This document shows, in pieces, positions 43,518 through 51,763 of a stretch of 64,000 nucleotides of DNA (positions are counted from its first letter, which is position 1; the number at the start of each line of letters is the position of its first letter). Source of the DNA: JAVBNC01 sp031551765. Its GTDB lineage: Bacteria; Desulfobacterota; Desulfovibrionia; Desulfovibrionales; Desulfovibrionaceae. The notes under the pieces are model-generated. The model was not told the origin of the DNA. It searched no databases and saw only the letters and a program-made list of their open reading frames with translations. The stretch spans positions 1-64,000 of the forward strand of contig JAVBNC010000145.1 in the NCBI GenBank assembly GCA_031551765.1, in the 5' to 3' direction. Position numbers and translations under genes: made by a program.

Positions 43518-44903
43518 TTATTCAGGCTTTTTCTTCCTGACCAGGTTCACTTGCCGCGCGCGGCCCACGGCCAGCATACCGGAAGGCACCGTCTGGGTGA
43601 TGACGGAACCCGCGCCCACGAACGCGCCCTCCTCCACGGTCACCGGGGCCACCAGGGAAACGTTGGAGCCCACGAACGCGCCCGGCCCCACGGTGGTGGC
43701 GTGCTTGTTCTTGCCGTCGTAGTTGCAGGTAATGACCCCGGCCCCGATATTGGCTTTTTCGCCCACATCGGTATCGCCTATGTAGGCGAGGTGATTGGCT
43801 TTGGCTCCCTTGCGCAGGCGGGATTTCTTGATTTCCACGAAAGTGCCCGCGTGCGCGCCCTCTTCCAGAACGGTGCCGGGCCGCATGCGCGTGAACGGCC
43901 CCACCACGCAGTCCGGGCCTATGTCCGCGCCGTCCAGGTGGCAGAAGGAACGCACCGTGGTACCGGCGGCCACCGTGGTATCTATAAGCACACAGTGAGA
44001 AGAAAGGCGCGCGCCCTTGCGCAACGCGCTTTTGCCGTATAGCTCGCAGGGGCCCGTCAGTTCCGCGCCCGGCTCCACCACGGCCAGGGGGCCTATGCGC
44101 ACGCTGTCCGGGGCGTGCACCAGCGCGCCCGCGGCCTGGACGGCTTCCACAATGCGGCGCCGCAGCAGCTCTTCCGCCTCAACCAGTTCCTTGGGCGTGT
44201 TGATGCCCAGCAGGCTGCGGTCTTCTCCGGCTTCTATGCCCAGCACGGTGAGCTTGTCGGCCACGGCCAGCTCCACCAGGTCCGTAATGTAGAATTCCCC
44301 GCTCTTGTTGCGGTTGTGCAGCCGGGGCAGCAACGAATCCACCGCGTCCATGCGCAGAAAGTAAATGCCCGCGTTGATTTCGCCGCTGGAAGCGCCGTGA
44401 GCGGCCTGGTCGTAATCCTTAGCCTCCACTATGGCCGTGACGCGGCCCGACTTGCGCACCACCCGGCCGACGGCGCCGGGATCCTTGAGGCGGAGGGTCA
44501 GAAAGGCCAGGTCCGCGCTGCCTTCCAGGGCCTGGTCCGCAAAGCTTTTCATGGCGGTTTCGGTAATCAGCGGGGTGTCGCCGTTGACCACCAGCACGTG
44601 GGTCAGGCCCGCCGCGCGCAACGCGGGCCAGGCCTTTTGCAGGGCGTGCCCCGTGCCCAGCTGCTGTTCCTGCATAATGAAACGGGTCTCTGTTTCCGTA
44701 AAAAAGGCGCGCACCAAGTCCGCCCCGTGCCCCACCACGGCCCACAGCCGCCCGTCCGACAGGGGGGCCAGGGCCGCGAACACGTAGCGGAGCATGGGCT
44801 CTTCCAGCATGCGGCGCATGACCTTGGGCTCGTCGGAATGCATGCGCGTGCCTTTGCCCGCGGCCAGAACCAGCGTGCCCAGAATGTTGGGGGAAGAGGT
44901 CAT
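43518..44903 (-). CDS. glmU: Bifunctional UDP-GlcNAc pyrophosphorylase/GlcN-1-P acetyltransferase
   Basis: A 461-residue enzyme making UDP-N-acetylglucosamine for peptidoglycan and LPS. The N-terminal uridyltransferase has VLAAGKGTRMHSDEPKVM (Arg and Lys of the loop), QEQQLGTGHA, VVNGDTPL and EINAGIYFL. The C-terminal left-handed beta helix (about 255-455) has RMRPGTVLEEGAHAGTFVEIKKS and NYDGKNKHATTVG. Full length. AAGGAG precedes the ATG. Confidence 0.97.
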   Translation of the reverse strand: MTSSPNILGTLVLAAGKGTRMHSDEPKVMRRMLEEPMLRYVFAALAPLSDGRLWAVVGHGADLVRAFFTETETRFIMQEQQLGTGHALQKAWPALRAAGLTHVLVVNGDTPLITETAMKSFADQALEGSADLAFLTLRLKDPGAVGRVVRKSGRVTAIVEAKDYDQAAHGASSGEINAGIYFLRMDAVDSLLPRLHNRNKSGEFYITDLVELAVADKLTVLGIEAGEDRSLLGINTPKELVEAEELLRRRIVEAVQAAGALVHAPDSVRIGPLAVVEPGAELTGPCELYGKSALRKGARLSSHCVLIDTTVAAGTTVRSFCHLDGADIGPDCVVGPFTRMRPGTVLEEGAHAGTFVEIKKSRLRKGAKANHLAYIGDTDVGEKANIGAGVITCNYDGKNKHATTVGPGAFVGSNVSLVAPVTVEEGAFVGAGSVITQTVPSGMLAVGRARQVNLVRKKKPE

Positions 44904-45041
44904 AGGCGCTCCTTGAATCTGAATTCAATCTGAATAAACAGGTTACGCTCGAAAGGTTTCCGGAAGCGAAAGTAGCGGCAAGCGCGCGGACTGTAAAGAT
45001 GCCGCCTTGCTTTTCCACAGGCCTTGGCGCAGTATGCGCCC

Positions 45042-46043
45042 ATGCCGCAACGCCACGAATCCGCCGTCCTTAAAACATACCCTGTCCTTACCGGCCAGGC
45101 CGAGCTGCGCCTGGACGCCTTTCTCGGGCGCATGCTGCCCGGCCTTGGCACCAGGGGCGGCAAACGCCTGATCGAGCAGGGGCTGGTGCTGGTCAACGGA
45201 ACGCCCCGCCTCGCGCTCCACCGCCTCCGCGAAGGCGACCTGGTGGCTGTGGCGCAAGCCGCTCCCGGCCCGGAGGAGTATAACGAACTTGAGCGCGGCG
45301 TCCGGCTCGTGGCCTGGACGGACTCTTTCGCCGCGCTGTACAAGCCGCCGGGCCTGCACACGGCCGCCCTGCCCGGCAAGCCCGGCCCCAGCCTGGAAGC
45401 GGCCCTGCCCCGGATCTGGCCCGCGTTGTGTGCCCAAGGGCCGGAACCTTCCGCCCCGCACGCGCTTCCGCCGCTGCTAGCGGAGGCGTTGCGCCTGATG
45501 CCCGTTCCGGAGGGAGAACGCCCCTCCCCCGCGCCTCTTCCAGCCGCGCCGCCCCTGCTGCTCAGCCGCCTGGACAGGGAGACCTCCGGCCTGGTGGCGG
45601 CGGCCTTCAGCCCGGAAGCGGCGGCGGATTTTCGCGAAATGGAGGCCTCCGGACTGGCGTGCAAGCACTATTTGACCGTGGTGCGCGGGGAATTAGCCGG
45701 TCCTGTCCTGTGCGCGGCGGCCCTGGATACGGCCTCGCGCCGCAGAACCCGCGTGCTGGACAAGGATGCCGAGGACGGGACGCGCCACACCCTGGTCACC
45801 CCTGTGGGGGACGCCTCCGCGCTGCTGCCGCAACTCGCCCCGCCCCTGACTTTGGCCGTGGCCCGCATCCAGAGGGGGGCACGGCACCAGATCAGGGCCC
45901 ACCTGGCCGCCCTGGGCACCCCCATAGCCGGGGACGGTCTCTATGGCAACGACGCGCCGGGTTCCCCTCTATACCTCCACCATGCCTGCCTCACGCTGCC
46001 CGGGTTCGCAGCCTGCTGCCCACCGCCCTTTTTCCTGCCGTAA
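45042..46043 (+). CDS. RluA-family pseudouridine synthase
   Basis: A 333-residue enzyme with an N-terminal S4 RNA-binding domain (about 18-70; LDAFLGRMLPGLGTRGGKRLIEQGLVLVNG) and a RluA catalytic domain. The catalytic Asp is in SRLDRETSGLVAAA, and KHYLTVVRG and GARHQIRAHLAALGTPIAGDGLYG are the later motifs. Target RNA position unknown. A 45-residue Pro/Ala-rich insert separates the N-terminal strand from the catalytic motif. ATG 45042 lacks a Shine-Dalgarno. TTG 45024, just after CAGG, is an alternative. Confidence 0.88.
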   Translation: MPQRHESAVLKTYPVLTGQAELRLDAFLGRMLPGLGTRGGKRLIEQGLVLVNGTPRLALHRLREGDLVAVAQAAPGPEEYNELERGVRLVAWTDSFAALYKPPGLHTAALPGKPGPSLEAALPRIWPALCAQGPEPSAPHALPPLLAEALRLMPVPEGERPSPAPLPAAPPLLLSRLDRETSGLVAAAFSPEAAADFREMEASGLACKHYLTVVRGELAGPVLCAAALDTASRRRTRVLDKDAEDGTRHTLVTPVGDASALLPQLAPPLTLAVARIQRGARHQIRAHLAALGTPIAGDGLYGNDAPGSPLYLHHACLTLPGFAACCPPPFFLP

Positions 46044-46102
46044 CCCCGCCTCTTGCCGGTCTTTTACCGGCGCGGCCCTGTCGGGAAAAGAAATCGCGCC
46101 CC

Positions 46103-46131
46103 TTGCCTAAAGCGCTTTAGAAGCGTATAGT
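46103..46131 (+). promoter_or_regulatory. Sigma-70 promoter with internal palindrome, before the zapB-like gene
   Basis: TTGCCT (46103-46108), 17 bases, TATAGT (46126-46131). The expected start lies at or within a base of the ATG at 46138. The spacer carries a perfect 14-bp palindrome CTAAAGCGCTTTAG (46107-46120), a possible operator. Confidence 0.65.
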
Positions 46132-46137
46132 TGCATC

Positions 46138-46371
46138 ATGAAAGAGCTTCTCGACCTTTTGGAAGAACGGATCACCCGCCTTCTGGAAGAAACCAACGGC
46201 CTGCGGCTGGAAAACGACCGGCTGCGGCAGGAACTGGCCAGCGGCGCCTCGCTTGGGGAAGAAAACCGCACTCTGCGCGACGCGCTGGCCCAGGAAGTAT
46301 CGGTCAGGGAAACCGCGACTCGCCGCATAGACGAGCTTTTATCGCGGCTCAAGGAGCGCATACCGGAGTAA
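46138..46371 (+). CDS. Small coiled-coil protein, ZapB-like
   Basis: A 77-residue, highly charged, almost wholly coiled-coil protein (ELLDLLEERITRLLEETNGLRLENDRLRQEL...) with Leu heptads. This matches ZapB-type FtsZ-ring accessory proteins in size and composition, and zapA starts 9 bases after it. There is no Shine-Dalgarno, and the promoter places the transcript start at about the ATG, so it may be translated from a leaderless mRNA. Sequence similarity alone could not separate ZapB from other small coiled coils. Confidence 0.7.
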   Translation: MKELLDLLEERITRLLEETNGLRLENDRLRQELASGASLGEENRTLRDALAQEVSVRETATRRIDELLSRLKERIPE

Positions 46372-46380
46372 GAGCCCATA

Positions 46381-46656
46381 ATGGCACACTATCATCTCAA
46401 TGTGCTGGGGCATGACGTCTCCTTCAAGGCCGAAACGGATCCGAAACGGGTCGAGCAGGCGCGGCTGTTGCTTGAAGAACGGTACAACAGCCTCAGGCAG
46501 CACGGAAAACAGCTGAGCAAGGAAAAGCTTCTCACATTTCTGGCCCTGGCCCTGGCGGACGATATGCTCCAGGCCAGAGAGGAAATGGAGAGGTCGGAAA
46601 AAAAGTTACGGGCGCTTTTGGACTCTCTGCAAGGTGAGGAAACAAAAGCACTATAG
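46381..46656 (+). CDS. zapA: Cell division protein ZapA
   Basis: A 91-residue FtsZ-bundling protein. The N-terminal globular part YHLNVLGHDVSFKAETDPKRVEQARLLLEERY is the ZapA fold (I.G.....k...e.e......a..l.e), followed by a C-terminal coiled coil with LTFLALALADDML. Coupled to the zapB-like gene. 6S RNA begins directly after the stop, the same arrangement (zapA-ssrS) seen in gammaproteobacteria. Confidence 0.88.
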   Translation: MAHYHLNVLGHDVSFKAETDPKRVEQARLLLEERYNSLRQHGKQLSKEKLLTFLALALADDMLQAREEMERSEKKLRALLDSLQGEETKAL

Positions 46657-46850
46657 AAGAAAGCAACCCCCTGGGACGTGCGTGATGCCTCGTTCACTGC
46701 AGGCCTCACAAGCATTAAGAAAAGGAAAAGGATGCTGGACCGGTGTGCATGCCCGGCCTGACCGGGACGCCTAATGGGCCACTGAATTTTCCGCCGTAGG
46801 CACTAAGGTCCTGCGGAGAACTTCGCACACGACGCCCTGGGGTTTCTTCT
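46657..46850 (+). ncRNA. ssrS: 6S RNA
   Basis: Two matches to known 6S RNA are decisive. The apical segment GTGTGCATGCCCGGCCTGAC followed by CGGGACGCCTAA parallels E. coli GUGAGCAUGCUCGGUCC...AGCCUUAA. The closing ends also match: GAAGAAAGCAACCCCCTGGG at the 5' side pairs with CCCTGGGGTTTCTTC at the 3' side. A large central bubble between them would mimic an open promoter and bind the sigma-70 RNA polymerase. About 194 nt. Ends are approximate. It sits between zapA and rny. Confidence 0.88.
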
Positions 46851-46871
46851 CGCAATACGCCCGTCTCCCCT

Positions 46872-46930
46872 GCCCTGCTCCGTTCGCTGCCGGACACTCC
46901 ATCCGGGAACGGCGCAGGGCGTCTGTTTTT
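46872..46930 (+). terminator. Terminator of the zapB-zapA-6S RNA unit
   Basis: gccctgctccgttc (46872-46885) pairs with gaacggcgcagggc (46907-46920) with one mismatch, with an inner ccgga/tccgg stem, followed by GTCTGTTTTT. Confidence 0.85.
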
Positions 46931-46957
46931 CCGGACACGTTAGAGCCTTTCCATTTT

Positions 46958-47002
46958 GAGATTGTCGCGTAACGACGGGCACGGCCTGTCCACGCCAATC
47001 TT
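46958..47002. repeat. Dispersed repeat family D, copy 2
   Basis: GAGATTGTCGCGTAACGACG...CCACGCCAATCTT matches the copy at 13911-13976 at both ends, with a shorter interior. The remaining sequence to 47215, upstream of rny, holds no gene. The rny promoter should lie there but I could not assign it. Confidence 0.5.
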
Positions 47003-47215
47003 GCGGCAGGGATTTGAGGACAGATCCTTGCCGGACGGTCCAGCCTTGAAAAGCCGGACCGTTCGCACGCATGAGGCTTGCCGCGAGCTTTGATAACAGA
47101 AGCGCGGCAAGCCGTTGGTTGTGCGCCCGCCAAGGCGGCAACGCGCGTCCGGGCCATATTTCCGGCCCGCACCGAATCCGGACGGATATCCGAGACGATA
47201 CACAGAGGCCTTACC

Positions 47216-48775
47216 ATGGACGGCACACATATCCTTGTCATTGTCGGCACGGTGCTCGCAGGGGCGCTGGCTGGCTATCTTCTCCACCACCTGCTCAATT
47301 CAAAAAAACTTAATGATTCGAAAGAACTGGCCCGAAGGATAGAAGAGGAAGCGCGCAAAGAAGCCCAGGCCCAGAAAAAGGAAATGCTCTTCCAGGGCAA
47401 GCACGAGTTGCTTGAGTACAAACGCCAGGCGGAACAGGAACTGAAAGAGCTGGAACGGGACCTGAAAAGCAAAGAGAAAAAGCTGGAAGAACATTCCGAG
47501 AAAATTGAGGAAAAACTCGAAAAAGCCACGGAACGCGAACAGGAATTGCTGCAGATAGAGCGCGACCTGGCCCGTAAGGAACGTGGCCTGGGAGAAACCG
47601 AAGAGCTTTTGCAGGCCAAAATGGTCGAGCAGGAACGCCGCCTGCAGGAAGTTTCCGGCCTTTCCGCCGAAGAAGCCAAAGCCCGCCTGATGGAGGAAAT
47701 CGCCTCCCGCACCAAGCACGAAGCCGCGCGCACCATGCGTCTTATCGAGACAGAAGCGCGCGAAACCGCCGACCGCAAGGCCAAGGAAATTATCGCCAAC
47801 GCCATTCAGCGCTACGCGGGCGAATACGTGGGTGAGCAGACCGTCACCGCCGTCACCCTGCCCAGCGAAGACATGAAAGGCCGCATCATCGGCCGGGAAG
47901 GCCGCAATATCCGCGCCCTGGAAGCCGCCACCGGCGTGGATCTGATCATTGACGACACCCCCGAGACCGTTATCCTCTCCGCCTACAATCCCCTGCGCCG
48001 CCAGGTGGCCAAAATGGCCCTGGAAAAGCTTATCCAGGACGGCCGCATCCACCCCGCCCGCATTGAGGACATCGTCAAAAAAGCGGAGCAGGAACTGGAA
48101 GTGCAACTGCGCGAAGTGGGCGAGCAGGCCACCTTTGACGTGGGCGTGCACGGTATCCACCCGGATATCGTGCGTCTGCTCGGTCTGCTCAAGTTCCGGA
48201 CCAGCTTTTCCCAGAACGTGCTCCAGCATTCCCTGGAAGTCGCTTCCCTCTGCGGCATGATGGCCGCCGAGCTGGGCCTGGACGTCAAAAAAGCCAAGCG
48301 CGCCGGGCTGCTCCACGACCTGGGCAAGGCCGTGGACCACGAAGTGGAAGGCCCCCACGCCGTCATCGGCGCGGACCTGGCCAAAAAGTACGGAGAGAGC
48401 AAGGAAATAGTCCATGCCATTGCCGCCCACCACGAGGACGTGACCCCGGAATCCATTCTGGCCGTGCTCACCCAGGCTTCCGACTGTCTTTCCGGCGCCC
48501 GCCCCGGCGCCCGCAAAGAGCTGCTCCAAAGCTACGTCAAGCGCCTGGAAGACCTGGAAGGCATTGCCGCCGGGTTCGACGGCGTGGACAAGGCCTACGC
48601 CATCCAGGCCGGGCGCGAACTGCGCGTGGTGGTCAATTCCGAGTCCGTGGACGACGACACCACCTTCATGCTCTCCAAAGACATCGCCGAAAAAATCGAA
48701 CGCAACCTCACCTACCCCGGCCAGATCCGCGTGACCGTCATCCGCGAACGCCGCGCCGTGGGGATTGCCAAATAG
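47216..48775 (+). CDS. rny: Ribonuclease Y
   Basis: A 519-residue membrane-anchored endoribonuclease initiating mRNA decay. An N-terminal helix (about residues 4-25) is followed by a long coiled coil (about 28-195, rich in KELERDLKSKEKKLEEH-type repeats), a KH domain (MKGRIIGREGRNIRALEAATGVDLIIDD) and an HD domain with LLHDLGKAVDHE as metal site and NVLQHSLEVA before it. Length equals Bacillus RNase Y. The start at 47216 with AGAGG excludes a longer frame through intergenic DNA. Confidence 0.97.
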   Translation: MDGTHILVIVGTVLAGALAGYLLHHLLNSKKLNDSKELARRIEEEARKEAQAQKKEMLFQGKHELLEYKRQAEQELKELERDLKSKEKKLEEHSEKIEEKLEKATEREQELLQIERDLARKERGLGETEELLQAKMVEQERRLQEVSGLSAEEAKARLMEEIASRTKHEAARTMRLIETEARETADRKAKEIIANAIQRYAGEYVGEQTVTAVTLPSEDMKGRIIGREGRNIRALEAATGVDLIIDDTPETVILSAYNPLRRQVAKMALEKLIQDGRIHPARIEDIVKKAEQELEVQLREVGEQATFDVGVHGIHPDIVRLLGLLKFRTSFSQNVLQHSLEVASLCGMMAAELGLDVKKAKRAGLLHDLGKAVDHEVEGPHAVIGADLAKKYGESKEIVHAIAAHHEDVTPESILAVLTQASDCLSGARPGARKELLQSYVKRLEDLEGIAAGFDGVDKAYAIQAGRELRVVVNSESVDDDTTFMLSKDIAEKIERNLTYPGQIRVTVIRERRAVGIAK

Positions 48776-48828
48776 CCGGGGGAGTGCCCCCGGACCCCCT
48801 ATCCCCTTTCAAAGAACTTTGACAGGGA
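48776..48828 (+). repeat. Family C repeat, copy without A/T core
   Basis: GGGGGAGTGCCCCC hairpin, CGGACCCCCTATCCCC and TTTCAAAGAACTTTGACAGG, the same tail found at 5791 and 6960. Directly follows the rny stop. Confidence 0.5.
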
Positions 48829-48833
48829 TAAAC

Positions 48834-48874
48834 AACGCGGCTCTTCGTTGATAACACGAAGAGCCGCGTTGATT
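48834..48874 (+). terminator. Terminator of rny
   Basis: aacgcggctcttcg (48834-48847) pairs exactly with cgaagagccgcgtt (48857-48870), then a T-rich tail. Confidence 0.85.
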
Positions 48875-49049
48875 TGTTGCGCTTTTTTCAGTCTATCAAA
48901 GCCGCACACGCCAGTATGCGAGCGCCGTGGCGCGACAATTCCGCAGGATAGCGGAATTGCCCGCCGGGGTCCTCCCCGGCGCCCCGAAGGGGTGAGGGCC
49001 AGGACGGCCCGAATCAGCAGAACGGCAGATACGCACCCTTTTCTTAGTC
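48875..49049. other. Non-coding region with hairpins
   Basis: CAATTCCGC-aggata-GCGGAATTG and CGCCGGGG/CCCCGGCG type palindromes. No credible gene. Confidence 0.4.
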
Positions 49050-49128
49050 ACCCTGTATGGGGTCCAGGAGCGCCAGCCCTGGCGGGTGCAGGGCAGCGCC
49101 CTGCTCTCACTCTTAGATGGCTTCGACA
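49050..49128 (-). repeat. Family B repeat, single end
   Basis: On the minus strand TGTCGAAGCCATCTAAGA begins 3 bases past the amidase stop, followed by the GCAGGGC-gct-GCCCTGC hairpin, a CCAGGGCTGGCGCTCCTGG palindrome and GACCCCATACAGG. Confidence 0.75.
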
Positions 49129-49131
49129 AAA

Positions 49132-50535
49132 TCAGCCTTTACAGACCGCCTCTTCAGCAGCCAGAGCGGCTTGCAGCACGTTTTCGTCAGCGCCGCTGGG
49201 GGCGGAGAGCAGCAGGCCGATGGGCAGGCCGTCCTTATCCAGACCGGCGGGCAGGGAGATGCCGGGCATGTCCGTGAGATTGCCGGGCGTGGTCAGGCGT
49301 ATGTTGTTGGCTATATAATGAAAGAATACGGCCTCGTCCGCTTCCAGGGCGGCTATGGCGGGCGCGGCGTGCGGCACGGCGGGGGTGAGCAGCACGGCGT
49401 TGCCCAGGTCGCGGCGCATGGCGGCGCGCAGGTTTTCCCGGTCCCAGTAGGAACGCACGGCGGCGTCCACGGGCATGGTGCGCGCCGCTTCCGCCCGTTT
49501 GCGGATGATCGGATCCAGTTTGGCCGCGCGGGCCGGGTCGTCCAGAATTTCGCGCATGCCGGTAAAGGCTTCCGCCATCAACAGCCAGCCGGAACGTATG
49601 CTGGCCATGGCCGCGTGAAAGGGTTCCACGCGCCGCCTTTCCACCACGGCTCCGGCCTGTTCCAGACGCTGTACCGCCTGCCGGGTGGCCTCCAGCACGC
49701 AGGGAGTGACGCTGGGGTCCGCCAGGAGAGCCTCGTCCAGCACGAAACGCTGGCTTTTAAGGGAGGGTACGCTGGGGAGTTCCGCGCAGGGGCAGCCGCA
49801 GAGGATGCGGTCCAGCACCACGGCATCGCGCACGCTGCGGGTCATGGGGCCCGCCGTGTCCATGGTGCGTGCCAGAAAGGTCATGCCTTCCCTGGGGTAG
49901 CGCGCCACGGAGGGCTTGAAACCCACAATGCCGTTGAATGCGGCGGGAATGCGGATGGACCCGCCCGTATCCGAGCCTATGGCCAGGGGCAGGGCCCCGG
50001 CGGCCACGGCCACGGCGGAACCGGAAGAGGAACCGCCCGGAATGCGCCCGTCCCCGGCCTTGCTGTGCGGGTTCACCGGCGTGCCGTAGTGCGGGTTGGT
50101 GCCGATGCTGGAGTAGGCGAATTCCGTGGTGTTGGTTTTGCCCGTGCACACCAGGCCCGCCCGCGCGGCCATGAGAGGCAGAGGCGCGTCGGCTTTTTCC
50201 GGGGCCAGGTCGCGCCGCAGTTCCGAACCGGCCGTGGTCACGCTGCCGCCCACCGCGATAATGTCTTTCCAGCCCAGGGGCACGCCGTCCAGAAGGCTCA
50301 GCGGGGCCCCGGCCTTGTAGCGGGCCCGGGCCGCTTCCGCTTCGCGCAGGGCGCGCTCCTCGCTGTAGGAAATATAGGCGCAGGGCAGCTCTTTGGCTTT
50401 TTGCAGGCAGCGCTCCGTCACGGCCACCGGGTCGGCCGCGCCTTGGGCGTAGGCTCGCGCCAGGGCGCAGGCGTCGTCAAAGCCCCAGGCCGTAGGCAGG
50501 GGGGGAACCATGGGGCGGGAGGAACGGGTGGTCAT
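49132..50535 (-). CDS. Amidase signature family protein
   Basis: A 467-residue amide hydrolase using a Ser-cisSer-Lys triad. Lys in VPLGWKDI, the Gly/Ser-rich core GGSSSGSAVAVAAGALPLAIG, and the nucleophile Ser in SDTGGSIRIPAA. It could be a stand-alone amidase. It is not GatA, since no gatB/gatC is near and the C-terminus (TTPGNLTDMPGISLPAG) is of the catabolic type. CAGGAG precedes the ATG. Divergent from the racemase-like gene. Confidence 0.88.
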   Translation of the reverse strand: MTTRSSRPMVPPLPTAWGFDDACALARAYAQGAADPVAVTERCLQKAKELPCAYISYSEERALREAEAARARYKAGAPLSLLDGVPLGWKDIIAVGGSVTTAGSELRRDLAPEKADAPLPLMAARAGLVCTGKTNTTEFAYSSIGTNPHYGTPVNPHSKAGDGRIPGGSSSGSAVAVAAGALPLAIGSDTGGSIRIPAAFNGIVGFKPSVARYPREGMTFLARTMDTAGPMTRSVRDAVVLDRILCGCPCAELPSVPSLKSQRFVLDEALLADPSVTPCVLEATRQAVQRLEQAGAVVERRRVEPFHAAMASIRSGWLLMAEAFTGMREILDDPARAAKLDPIIRKRAEAARTMPVDAAVRSYWDRENLRAAMRRDLGNAVLLTPAVPHAAPAIAALEADEAVFFHYIANNIRLTTPGNLTDMPGISLPAGLDKDGLPIGLLLSAPSGADENVLQAALAAEEAVCKG

Positions 50536-50683
50536 GGCGGGTCTCCTGGCTGTGGGGTGCGTGCGAAAAAATATTCCGGCCGTCCCTGAAGCCCTACCAG
50601 TCGCCGCCTTGCCTGTAAAACCATTTTCTCCCGGCCCGCTCTGTGGTAAAAGCGGGCTTTAGGCACTCCAACCCGGCGGTTTC

Positions 50684-51538
50684 ATGCAAGCGTTGCGTTT
50701 TCATAAATTTTGTCCCGGCGGCAACCCCACCATTCTGGTCAGCGACCCGGACGCCCTGGTGGCGGCACTGGACGGCGCGCGCCGCGCTTCCATGGCCGCC
50801 GCCCTTATGAGCCCCCTGCACCTGGGGGCGGAACAGGTGGGCTTTGTCCGCCTGGACGCCGCGCCCCGCCTGGACATGATGGGCGGGGAGTTCTGCGTCA
50901 ACGCCAGCCGTTCCGCGGCCATGCTTCTGGCGCAAGAAGGCCTGCTCGCGAAAGAAGAGGACGGTTGGAGCGGCCTGCTCAGCGCTTCCGGCGCGGACGA
51001 GCCGCTGGCCCTGCGGGTACGCCGGGTTCCGGGAACGGATGACGGGGCCGCCCTGCTCGACTGCGCCGTCCGGGTGCCGCTGCCGGAAAAAAGCACGCGC
51101 CTGGAACGGCCGGAAGACGGCATAGCCCTGGCGCGCCTGCCCGGCATCACCCACCTGCTTTTGGATACGGACCTGTTCCCCATGCCCGTGAACTGGCTGG
51201 AAGGGGCGGCCTTCTGGCGCGAGCGCTTCGGCCTGGATGAAGAAGAGGCCGCCGGGGTCGTCTGGCATGAGCGCCTGGCAAACGGCGCGCCTGGCATCCA
51301 CCCGGCGGTGCGGGTGCGCAACACCGGCTCCGTGCACATGGAAAGCGCCTGCGGTTCCGGCTCCCTGGCCCTGGCCCTGCTTTTGGGCGGTGCGCAACGC
51401 GGCGGGGAACTGCTCATCCGCCAGCCCAGCGGCCAGGACCTGAGCGTGGCCTTTGACGGCGCCCCTTCCCTCTTTTCCGCCGCCTGGGTGGGTGGCCCCG
51501 TCTCCCTGGTGGCCGAAGGGAACGCGTATCTTTCTTGA
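50684..51538 (+). CDS. DapF-fold racemase, CntK/histidine racemase-like
   Basis: A 284-residue cofactor-independent two-Cys epimerase. The catalytic pair is Cys71 (MMGGEFCVNASR) and Cys223 (ESACGSGSLAL). The start LRFHKFCPGGNPTILV, then LGAEQVGFV and VAEGNAYLS at the end, follow Staphylococcus CntK (staphylopine histidine racemase) more closely than DapF, which has EMCGNG and ACGTG. The product would be a D-amino acid. No cntL/cntM-like nicotianamine-type synthase is nearby, so a metallophore role is not supported here. Start at ATG 50684, with no strong Shine-Dalgarno. Confidence 0.75.
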   Translation: MQALRFHKFCPGGNPTILVSDPDALVAALDGARRASMAAALMSPLHLGAEQVGFVRLDAAPRLDMMGGEFCVNASRSAAMLLAQEGLLAKEEDGWSGLLSASGADEPLALRVRRVPGTDDGAALLDCAVRVPLPEKSTRLERPEDGIALARLPGITHLLLDTDLFPMPVNWLEGAAFWRERFGLDEEEAAGVVWHERLANGAPGIHPAVRVRNTGSVHMESACGSGSLALALLLGGAQRGGELLIRQPSGQDLSVAFDGAPSLFSAAWVGGPVSLVAEGNAYLS

Positions 51539-51585
51539 ACGCCGGGCTTGAACGCCGGGCTTGAACACCGGGCTTGAGCGCACGG
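51535..51585 (+). repeat. 13-bp tandem repeat, about 3.9 copies
   Basis: TTGAACGCCGGGC repeated from 51535 to 51573 (third copy with one change), then a degenerate copy. The first unit contains the stop codon of the racemase-like gene. Confidence 0.8.
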
Positions 51586-51763
51586 ACCTGAATGGTCAAA
51601 TCGCGCATCCGTATAGATTTGGTCTGTTTTTTGCTTATATTTTCACGGCACACCCGGCCCAGGCCGCTTTTGCCCCCTGCCCTCGCTTTTTTCCGCCGGG
51701 AGGGGTATGGTGGGTATGCCGGATTTTTGACAAGCACACGGCCAAGGAAGGCCCGGAAAGTAT

